From: Platynereis dumerilii | Taxonomy: Eukaryota > Annelida > Polychaeta > Phyllodocida > Nereididae | DNA length: 64,000 bases | Assembly: GCA_026936325.1 (NCBI GenBank) | Contig: JAPTHN010000025.1 | Coordinates: 1,146,001 to 1,210,000 of the forward strand | Reading direction: 5' to 3' | Shown here: piece after piece, positions 39,201-51,200 of the stretch | Position numbering within the stretch: the stretch's first letter is position 1 | Layout of the letters: the number at the start of each line of letters is the position of its first letter | Made by a program: the position numbers and the translations under genes | The notes under the pieces: model-generated | What the model was told of the DNA's origin: nothing | The model's input: only the letters and a program-made list of their open reading frames with translations | The model's database searches: none

Positions 39201-42200
39201 AAGTAATGCATGGAAATGTCGTAGAAAAGCTATTCATGAATTACTAGGAAAACAGAAAAATAAAATGAAAATCAAATTTTTAGGAGACTTTACACTAAAG
39301 ATGCCAGAAGGCATTCAGAGCTCATCCTACAAATGTGTCAGGGGTCATCTTACCTAAATGAGTAAAAATTTCATTTTGTTTCTGTTTGCAGGTGATTGTT
39401 CTGCTGGATATTTCTGTGTCGAAGGCTCGAACTCTTCATTTGCTGATATTTGTCCCAGTGGCCGTTACTGTCCTGTTGGAACTGCTGTTCCTCTAAGGTG
39501 TCCTGAGGTGAGTTCAGTCCTTCATCAGAACTTAATTTATGTGAACTTAAGCATAATCCTTCGATATAGCCCACTAAGGACTAAGGTGCTGCAGAGGCGT
39601 AAAACACAAAACACAACTTAAGCATAATCCAAGAAGTCGATCTTTGGCTACAATTGCCCAAAAGATTAGCACCTCGGATGGGACTCGAACCCACAACCTC
39701 CGGATTAGAAGTCCGACGCGCTATCCATTGCGCCACCGAGGCAGATAAACTGTATAAATTAGAGAATATTTGAAAAAATGAATTATCCTGTGCAGGCTGT
39801 TACAGGCACCCTATAATATTCTATAAATAACTCATTGTGTGGCCCTGGATTTTTTTTATCCATAGTTTTTATGGATTGTTCAAATGTTGTAAAGAAATTT
39901 TGATTATTGAAATGTTTGAAAAATGTCAAAATATTAAAATAAATTTTTAAATAGGAGTGACCTGGTTGCAAAGTCTCTTGCTGACGAAGTCAAATATCTT
40001 GGGCTTCAGTTATTGTAAAAGATAGGAAGAAAGGACCAACGAAGAAGCACATAAAAAAATTGATTGATTTAAATCAGATTACGAGCGTTAATCAAGTAAC
40101 TCCCGATTAAATAAATCATAATCTTTATACCTGATTTAAATCCTTGATTTTATATTGGAATTGAAAAATCCTGTTGAGTTTGTTGACAAATATTGTGCTG
40201 AGTTCCAAATAAATATTTATTGTTTTGATTTGTTCTTTTCCAGGGCACTTTCAACCCATACCTTGGCTTGAATGATTCGTCTCAATGCACTCCATGCACC
40301 TCTGGATCATACTGTGGTTCTGAAGGGTTAGATGTTGTGTCAGGACCATGTGAGGCCGGGTACTATTGTCCTGAAGGTAAGGGTTTTCTTTATGGTGGAT
40401 TTTAAGATTAGATGGGCACTCATGCCATAAAAAAGTTTTATTAGTTATGTCACTTGGACATCCTCACCCAATAAAGTTAGTATTGTGGTCAATGTGGTGC
40501 AATCAGTTATAGTATCATAGTAAATATGTTTATGGAGCTCTCAAAATGTTGGAGGGTTTTAAAAATTATACCATACCTATGAGCCATCAGCCAATCAGGA
40601 GCCTGTATTTGGCTGGTATATATCATATATTCTTTGTTGTTCACTTATACGCCCATGGGAGTATATAGGATATATAAGCCTCATAACACAAGCAGCAAGC
40701 TGTACCAAACAATGAATTACCAACAAAAGTTCAACAAAAATAAAACAAAAGTGTTATAAAAACGCAACACCTATGACAAATATGTTAATCCTTTAATTTG
40801 ACATAAATTTAGATTTCAATGTCAATAACACAACTAAGGGGTCAACCATATTAGATCGGAGGGGGAGGAAGCTTTGAAGTTTTTGGCTGGAGAATTCTGG
40901 AGAATTCTCTAGCCTTTTTAATAATGGGTTTTGGGGGTGTGGTCGATATTTGGAGGTGTGGCGCATAATGACAGGTATGCATTTTTGGCCATCATGCGTT
41001 GAGTTTGTGTTTGTGGTTATTGCTGGTTAGAAGCAATCTTAGTTGGCTAATTTGACAGCATTAGGCAAGGTGTAATGGGTTGACATTTGTTCGGTTGAAA
41101 CTGTGGCAGTACTTAAAAATTTTTAATTTTTGGGGGTGTGGCCATTTAGAGCCAATGAGAATGAGGGACTTGGTGGGAGTGGCCATTTCAGCCAATAGGG
41201 AGACATGTAGAATGCAAGGAAGGCCTGGGGGGGAGGAGGACACATCCAGGGGGGTACTTGCAGAAATTATTTTTTTTGCTAGTTATACTTCTAGGCTGGG
41301 GGTCTCCTCGGAGGGAGGTAATTTTAAAAATTTTAGATTTTATAAGTCCCGAGGGGGGTCACCTGGGGGGGAGTACTCGCAAAAAAAAAATTTTCTGCCT
41401 GTTATATTGCCAGACTTGGGTCACCTCGGGGGAGGTATTAAATTTTATATTCTATACAAGGCCCGGGGGGGGGTCACATCCGGGGGGTACTCGCAGAAAT
41501 TTTTTTTTTGCTAGTGATATCTCTAGGCTTGGGGTCACCTCTGAGGGAGGTAATTAAAAAATTTTTAGATTTTACAAGTCCCGAGGGGGGTCACCTCGGG
41601 GGGGGGGGGGTTACTCGCAAAAAAAAAAAATTTTCTGCCTGTTATATTGCCAGGCTGGGGTCACCTCGGGGGAGGTATTAAATTCTATATTCTGTGCAAG
41701 GCCCCTGGGGGGGGGAGGACACGTCCAGGGGGGTACTTGCAGAAATTATTATTTTTGCTAGTTATACTTCTAGGCTGGGGGTCACCTCGGAGGGAAGTCA
41801 TTTTAAAAATTTTAGATTTTAAAAGTCCCGAGGGGGGTCACCTCGGGGGGGGGTACTCGCAAAAAAAAAATTTTCTGCCTGTTATATTGCCAGACTTGGG
41901 TCACCTCGGGGGAGGTATTAAATTTTAAATTCTATACAAGGCCCCGGGGGGGGGTCACATCCGGGGGGGGGGGTCACATCCGGGGGGGTACTTGCAGAAA
42001 TTTTTTTTTTTTTGCTAGTGATATCTCTAGGCTTGGGGTCACCTGTGAGGGAGGTAATATAAAAATTTTTAGATTTTACAAGTCCTGAGGGGGGTCACCT
42101 CGGGGGGGTACTCGCCTGTTATATTGCCAGGCTGAGGTCACCTCGGGGGAGGTATTAAATTCTATATTCTGTGCAAGGCCCGAGGGGGGGGAGGACATTT

Positions 42201-45200
42201 CCAGGGGGGTACTTGCAGAAATAATTTTTTTTGCTGGTTATATTTCTAGGCTAGGGGTCACCTCGGAGGGTGGTAATTAACAAATTTTGGATTTTACAAG
42301 TCCCGAGGGGGGTCACCTCGGGGGGAATACTTGCAAAAAAAATTTTTTTTTTCTGCTAGATATATTGCTCGGCTGGGGTCACCTCGGGGGAGGTATTAAA
42401 TTTTATATTCTATACAAGGCCCGGGGGGGGTCACATCCGGTGGGAGCTTGCAGAAATTTTTTTTTTTGCTAGTTATGTTTCTAGGTTGGTCACCTCGGAG
42501 GGAGGTAATTAAAAAATTTAGGATTTTACAAGTCCCGAGGGGGTCACCTCGGGGGGAGAGTACTCGCAAAAAAAAAAAAAGTTTATTTCTGCTAGATAGG
42601 CTGGGGTCACCTCGGGAGGTATTAAATTTTATATTCTATACAAGGCCCGGGGGGAGTCACATCCGGGGGGGGTACTTGCAGAAATTTTTATTTTTGCTAG
42701 TTATATTTCTAGGCTGGGGCTCTCCTCGGAAGGAGGTAATTTAAAAATTTTATATAAATTGGCTACGAATTTGAAACTGCTATCGCGGACAACTCTACTG
42801 ACTTTTAGGTACACGACATGGTGTAACTACACTTCTATCTAGCCAATCTTAATGATTTAAACACCAGAGGAATAAGCAGAAATCCCCTTTGTGCCAAATA
42901 AGAACAATGACATTATCAATATAAAGGATTTTGCAATGATGAGCTAAAGGTTGTGTAACACCCCTATTTTAGCGCGACAAACTACCTTTCACCGTACAGC
43001 AAGATTTCAGAACTCCTTGGCGAAAAAGTGATAGGTTTGAACCTCCAAAACTTGGCGTCATTTGAAAGAGCACCATCTGAATATTCTATATCTGTTTGCT
43101 GTTTTTTGTAGCCCTCATAGTTATTGAAAAATTCAGGTCGCAAAGAGGCCTACATAAGCGTTACACATTTTGACAAAATTACCAGTTTTTCAATGACCTC
43201 AAAATGAAAGAAAGAATGTGAATTTTCAGATGCTCTTTCTTTTTTTAACTTCAGCTTGCCAATCTATTTCATTTTCCTATACTTTTTTTGACCAATATAC
43301 AGAATTATTTTTTACAGATCAGATAATGTGTTTTAATTTTGAGAGTTGTCCACAATGGTTACATTTCTTAAACGGCTATATATCTAAAACCGTTGGACGG
43401 ATCCACAAACCGTATGGTGGGATGGTTGGTGCAGCCTTTGAGACTGAATAAAATATCTGAAAGTGAATCAGATGTCAAAGGAAAGCAAATTTATGGCAGT
43501 GGATATTTGTGTTTGTTGTCCGCAAATTGTCCACATGGAGTACCCCAAGACGTGTTTCGTGGACAATGGGTCCATGTTGTCCTTGGATAATGGACAATGT
43601 TGCTTTAAGAAGTCTTCAAACAAATGCTGACTCTTGTCACCTCTGGGACAAGACTATCTTTGCAAGAATACAATATATTTGTAGGCATAATTTTTAAATC
43701 TCATAAATATTTTGATATCTTGGTGCCTGGTGTGTGGATCTTCATGATGTTTCATTCATGTCAAGTTATAATTTTTAAGTTGGACAACTCAGATGATCAG
43801 TTGTCCACACTTACTCTTATTTTATAGGACAATTGTGAGATATTTTTTTGAAAAATAAAAGCTGTGTAATATTTTGGCATGTTCTAAAGTATACATTTCA
43901 TCAAAACTAGTTAACCTAAATATGACAATATTGCAGTAATGAACTCTCATTTGGACGCCACTGTTTTTTGGGCATAATATTATGGCCTGTACGAATTGTC
44001 CTGCTGGCTTGTCGTTGAGGCAAAAAAGTGAAAATTGGACTCAGTTCAAGAGAAGTTGCTGCAAGATGATAGTTTGGAGGAGGGGGCTATGGATTTTACC
44101 CTCGGGAAGAACCTTTCGACAGGAGAAGCAACGCTAACTATTTTTCACTTGCAAAGGAGCGACAAACCTTTTTATTGCAATTTTGACATTAAACATGTTA
44201 AACCTAATGGTATGATAGATGACACCCTAAATGTGGAAACAAAGGTTTTTCTCCTGCGCTGATCAAGCTACTTTTGGTGTCATACATATATCAAACAATT
44301 TTTTCTTAATCTGCTGTCCCCGTCCAAGGATCATCTGGTCAGCCCACAATTGCACAACTTTGGATATATTATGATCATAAAGATTTTCAAATGCTTGGCA
44401 CCATCATTATAATTAACATTTGATAGATTCTAATGTAACCCTCAGTAAAATTACCTTGAAATGCTTGAAGTTTTATTGGTACAACTCTTACAACACATGG
44501 TCCATAGTATAGGCCTACAGTTGTTGGCATGTCTGCCCTGTTGGTTAGGCATTCAAACCCTGCTCCGGCCATGTCCAGAGATTATTACCAGGGGGCGTGG
44601 ATCAAGAAAATTCTGATGGGGGGTATATTGGGTTATTGCATTTCGGAACTCATAGCCGAACATACATGTAATGTGACGCCGTGCCGATATAATTGGCATG
44701 AAAAAATATCATAAATTTCATCTGGTGCATCTCCCCATCCCCTCCCCCAATGCGTCCATCCCTGGTTGTTACCAAAATGAAGATTGAGGAGAAGGTAGCT
44801 GATGAATTTAATAGGCCCATATATTTTAGCAAGTATATATACATGTACATCTGTCGTCATCATCTGTTATTTTTAATGGAAACGTGTACTTGCTAAATGG
44901 TTAATTGTTCTACTAAAGAAATAGCTGAAGATGTATCTACATTCCAGTATCAGTGGTCGAAACAGGCCATGTCATTTGGGGGTGTCTCTCAGTTGCAAGG
45001 CCAGAAGGATAGAAGCCCTTGAGACGGAGGGCCGTCAGTTGGCCACCAGAAGCCGAATAGCTTTTCTTGATGCTCTAAAAATTAGTATTAAAGGCACGTT
45101 TCATTTCAGAAAATTAGTTTTATAACCCTATTGCTGGTGAATATAAATCACAAGAAGTTGTAAGCTGATAAGGCATTACTGGGGCTTCATGCTTATTCCT

Positions 45201-48200
45201 CGGAACCGATTCAGTATTTCAACATTTTTGACAGAACGTCCTAACCACTATGAATATAAGGACGATAATAAGGTGCCGATGAATGTCACGATTATGACTG
45301 ACATCTAAATTTTTCTAATTTTTTTTGCAAATTTTTGGTATAACTTAAAATCGTGACAGTCGTCACCAACACAGTGAAACGGCCGACTTCCTGTAATCTG
45401 ACCAATCAGAGAGCCGTATTTTTGACACATTAAACTGCTTGAAGAGTTGCAACGTCCCAAACGTAACCCAGCGATATTCATAGTGCTAACATGCATCCCT
45501 CCCTCAAAAATATTCAGAATATCTTTGATATAAAACAAAATGCTACTGTCTAATAGATGGGAACAGAGAAGCTCAGAGTATGTATCTATCTAGAAAGTGT
45601 AAGGAAACAGACAAGCACCTCAGTTTTCGAAAAAAACGATGCCATTTGTTGTTCCATTCAAGCCGAGAAAGCTTAGTATAAATATTCTTTCCCAGCTGTG
45701 TTGAAATAAATTTCCGGTGGATGGCCTATCTCAGTCTCAGTCTGCAATGTTTGATTGAGAAGTAATAAAGGTTTTCAGACACTCAAAGCAAATCTAATCT
45801 GTCGCTTTTTCCGTAAGAAATAAATTTATTCCCAGCGAGACGATTTACACGCCCCGTCCTTTAAAAATGCAATGATTGCCCCCCTTATTGTCTTCAGGTC
45901 AGTGTTTTTACTTGAGTGATTGAGTGAATCTTCAATTGCAATGTTATAGCCTTATTGTAAGTGATATGTCGATAATATATCAAGCTAAAATAGTTTGGCA
46001 GTCAACCATCATTTATGTTCCGCCGGCCTCGGTCTCGGTCTCGATAGCTGATGCCTCGGCCTCGGTCTCGGAGGGTCAATGCCTCCGTCTCGTTCTCGAA
46101 TGCTCATGCCTCGGTCTCGGATGTCCTGGCCTCGACTCCAACACTGCTTGGTTCTTTTTAAAAATGTATTTGAGGGGGTCACATGAGCATTTGGGAGGGA
46201 CGGAGGGTCAAAACCCCCTTGACCCCCCTTGACCCCCCTTATTTCAAACACTGGTAGAGCTCGGAATCGCCAATATTTTGCGACGACGCGAGCTGATTTT
46301 GCTCTCAGCTGAAGTGAGCTGAAGTTGGTCCGTCTAGCAGCAGACTTTGCTTCAAGTCAGCTGAGATGAAAAGCCAGCTTGAAGCCGATTAAAGCCTTTA
46401 GCTGTATGGCAATTGAGAATCAATAGGACATTCGTAATTGCAATTAAGGAAGAAAAGTTCCCTGCTTTTATTTCTCATAATGGCAATTAGAGTTGGCAAC
46501 CCAGGCGAGATGTTTATGAATAATTCATGAACATTCATGAATTATTCATGAATTATTCATGAATGTTCATGAATAAAAATTCATGAACATTCATCAAAGT
46601 CCGTCAACTTGTTCATGAATGTTCATGCATATTCGTGAACAACAAATGGGACAGGTGCATGAAAAAGTGAATGTTCATGAACTATTCATCAAGTTACCGA
46701 AGGGAAAATGTTTCTTGATATTTGATGAATATTCATGAACTTTGATGAACTTGGTTCATGAGAGTTCATGAAGTATTCACTAAGTCACACATGAGTCAAT
46801 GTGTGTGGTGACAGTTCATGAACATTCACGAAGTAATCATCAAGAATGTACCATAACTATTAATCAAGATTCATTAATCTTAGTTCATGAACTTTCATGA
46901 ATTACTCATGAACAACAAAAATGGGACAGGTGCAAGAAGCATGAACATTCATGAACTAATCATTAAATGTATCAGTTCATGAACATTCATGAAGTGATCA
47001 TCAATGTATCAGTTCATGGACATTCATGAACTATTCATTGATTCTTGGTTCACGAATCTTCATGAATTATTCGTGAACAACAAAAATGGGACAGGTGCAT
47101 GAAACATGAACATTCATGAACTATCATTAAACGTGTCAGTTCATGAACCTTCATGAACTGATGATCAATGCATCAGTTCATGAATATTCATGAACTGATC
47201 ATCAATGCATCAGTTATATGAACGTTCATGAACTGTTCATGAACTGTTCATGGACCACATACGTTGATGGTTCATCAAAGTTCATCAAAAGTTCATCACA
47301 TCGTTTAAAGTACATGTACATATAAACAAAAGACACATGAAACCTAGCATAAATCAACTTGCAAAGTCTTTTAGATCGCATTTGCCTGAATGTAAAATTT
47401 CAGTTAAATAACTCACTTGAATGAATAGCATGAATTATGACATCACACTGTCTTTGAGCACATTGTTCTTGAGCAAGTTTTGTCCCGAGCTATGCCTCCT
47501 GCTTTTTCCTGTATCACATACACACTGTTGTCAGTCCTGAGCATTTTCAAAGTAATCCATGACACCATCAAGTGCATCCTGAGAACTGAACTTGTTGATT
47601 TTGTGAAAAATGTCCATGATATTGGTAATCATCCAATTGATATGCTTATAGAAACTGCAAGCATGAGCCATGCATGCTCTTTTTCTCCCAGGAAGTGATG
47701 AGAATTTTAATTCTGAATCATACCACAAGGTTTTTAGACGGTTTAGTTTCAACTTTATCCTGAAGGAGGCCATTTAAATTCATGAAGTTTATTGAGTTCA
47801 TGAACATTCATGAACCACCGCAGAGGGATTTCACAAAATTTTTCTAAGTTTTTTTTGTCCATCTGAGGTTCATCATAATTCATCTCAGGTTCATCATAAT
47901 TCATCAAAGTTCATGAACCTGAGATGATGAACTGTTCATGAACTAAGTTCATGAACCATTTTTGATGAATCTTGATGGACTTTGACGGACATTCATGAAC
48001 CGTTCATGAACATTCATCAAATTCACCAACTTCATGAACTACATCTCACCTGGGAATCTGATTGCAATTCACAACTTTGACTTCCAGAAGAGTGAAAAAG
48101 CCATTACTTAGAAGTTTGATGCATGGGGTCATCATAAATATCTATTAAATTGTCTGCAATGTCGATTGAGTTGTCTACATTGTCCTCTAAATAGTCTGCA

Positions 48201-51200
48201 TCGTCCCCTAAATTGTCCGCATTGTCCTCTAAATTGTCCGCATTGTCCCCTAAATTGTCCGCATTGTCCTCTAAATTGTCCGCATTGTCCTTGCAATTTT
48301 TCGCATTGTCCTCTAGTTGTCCGCATTGTCCCTTGAGTTGTCCTCACATGTTATAGCCTTATTGTAAGTGATATGTCGATAATATATCAAGCTAAAATAG
48401 TTTGGCAGTCAACCATAATTTATGTTCAGCCGGCCTCGGTCTCGGTCTCGATAGCTGATGCCTCGGTCTCGGTCTCAGTCTCAGAGGGTCAATGCCTCGG
48501 TCTCGGTCTCGGATGCTCATGCCTCGAACTTGGATGTCCTGGCCTCGACTCCAACAATGCTTGATTTTTTTGAAAAATATATTTGAGGGGTCCCATGAGT
48601 ATTTGGGGGGGGGTCAAAACCCCTTTGACTCCCCCTTATTTCGAACCCTTGGGAGTATCTATGTTTCCCGACTCGAACCCCCCTGCTGCCTACACTGCCC
48701 TACAGGCTACGGTGCCATGGGTAGCCACACCATGCAATATGGATGGTACTAGATCTCAATAATTAGAATCTAATAAATATAATGAAACTGATCAGCCTTG
48801 GTTTTTGTTCAAAGAGATAGCTCAGATTAGGCTGTCAGCCTACCTTGAATATCTATTAAATTGTCTGCAATGTCCATTGAGTTGTCTGCATAATTGCCGC
48901 ATTGTCCTCTAAATTGTCCGCATTGTCCTCTAAATTGTCCGCATTGTCCTCTAAATTGTCCGCATTGTCCTCGAAATTTTTCGCATTGTCCTCTAGTTGT
49001 CCGCATTGTCCCTTGAGTTGTCCTCACAGTCCTCATGTAACATTTTGCGGACAACTGTGTGGACAACTAAAATCTCCATGTATCCTGAGAGATAAAAAAA
49101 AGGTCATGGAAGCTATGTAATGCTTCAGAAAATTGCCTCCCATTGTGGAAAAACTTATAAAACCATCGGTTTGTAGCTTGCATAACTCGGACCCCAACTA
49201 AAGCTGGTTGAACAGCCAAAATTGTCCGGTAACACCCTTTTATATCGACGAACCGTAAAAAATTATCCACTGATGCATTGTGGGTAATATTTTTTCCAGG
49301 TCGCTAAGCTGTGGATACTCTTCATGCAAAAAAAAAATTGTGCTGCTGGTTGCCATAGTTTTCCAGATACAGGCGGTCAAATGGTGAAAGTGGACAACTC
49401 TGTTACGCTTTTTTGAACACTTAAAATTAGTAAAAATAAAGTCACAGATTAAGTTTTTGAGATCCATATTTTGGGAAATATAAGGCAAAAATGGGACTTA
49501 TGAAATGGCAATAACTTAAAATATGTCAGCTGAAGTCGAAATTTAGATGTCCATGGTAGCAGTTTCAAATTCTTAGCCATTTTACAAGTCCGGGGGGGGT
49601 CACGTCGGGGGGTTCCCTCGAAAAAAAAATTTGTTTTTGCTAGTTTTGCTAGTTATATGCTAGGGGTGAAAGCAGAAGAATGAGTAGCCTACCTGTCGAG
49701 ACAACTGAGATAGCGTGCATTTTAGCAGCCGTCTTTCTTCATTCCTGGACTGCCAAATGTGACCTTAATATTTCACTTAAGAGTTATAAAATTTGGTTCA
49801 GGTGTACGCCTGTGGGTATTGATTGGGAACATGACGATAAATTCAAGATGTAGGCCTTTCTGGCAGCCATCTTTTGTCATTCTTGAACTGTCCATTTGTG
49901 ACCTTAATATTCCGCTTATTTTAGAGTTATGAAATTTGGTACAAGTATTCCACATTATGAATTTGTCGGCCCATAGCCTCTGTTAGACACTAGTGTATGC
50001 TGTCACGCTCTACTCAAACACTTGCGCAATGCTCACTGCAGCAAGTTGCACCTATACTTCATTGCTATACCCTCATGTCAAGAGAATCTAGTTCACGCAG
50101 ACATCACCCTACTATACCTCAACCTCCAGTTCCACTGTTCCTACACTCATATTTTTTGCCTCAGACGCTCTCGCATGCTGCAAATCACACCTTCTACTTT
50201 CCCATAGGATTAACCAGGCATTGTATCCGAGGATGCTTGTTTTGTTTTTTTTTAATAATTAATTCCTTGTCTATCTAGGTTTGGTGAGATAAATTAATTC
50301 GTTTTGAGTAGTCTTGAAATTAAAGTAGTGGGGGTATTTCATTTGACTTAGAAACAAATATTTAAGGACGTCATACACTCAAAATAAATGGGCCCAATTA
50401 CTTCTGCAGTGTTCGTGAAATAAATAAGTTTGTGTCTTTTATTAAAACTTCTATCAAAATGCTTATATATTCTTCTGATTTTTAACAATTTTTTGTCCGC
50501 AACTTATCTTTTGCATACAATTTTCCCCCATATATATTTTTTCCCAATTCCCCCCCCCCTATCTTTTTACCAAAATTATTTGTTCCAATCTTTTTCTTCA
50601 TACAACTTTTTTTCCCCATCCCCTCCCAAGATTTTGCTCAATTTTTTTTCACAAACATTGTCCTCAAAATATTTCCTCCCAAATATTTCTTAAGTATCAC
50701 TTTTTCTTCCTTACATTTTCTCACATTTGGCGTTTTTTTTTTTAATTCTTTGATTCTAAGAATTTTCAGTATATAAAACGTGATTCTGTTCAGATGCCTT
50801 CATTTTATCCAATTAATCCCAAGTGACAGATTGTTTGTAGCTGTTTTCTTTTTTTCTGTCAAATCCTTCTTGTTTTATTTTCTTTTGTAAATCCCTTAGG
50901 TTTTTGTTTTATTTTGTTATGTTTGAGGTATAAGTCAGTTATATCCCTTGTTTTCGTGAATATGTGATAATCCTCGGCCAACGCCTCGGATATATCACAT
51001 ATTCCCTCAAACGCGGGATATAACTAGCACTTTTATGAAGGACCAGTAAGGCCTACAAGGTAGCTGAAAATACTGTATGCATGACGCATTAATTTTCCCC
51101 AGATGTTTCTATCCCTATCATCTTATATAATGTCTTGGCAATTTACTTTTTCTGTTGAAATGTACAATGTACATCTATGCAAATTGATTTTGAAAAAATT

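Noticed and set aside
41061-42744. Gly-rich ORFs with repeated GHLGGG motifs
   Set aside because: They arise from the G-rich 240-bp tandem array and change frame from unit to unit.
48132-49120. ORFs with repeated GQCGQFR or SSKLSAL motifs
   Set aside because: Both strands of the 21-bp minisatellite are open because 21 is a multiple of three; there is no other coding signal.
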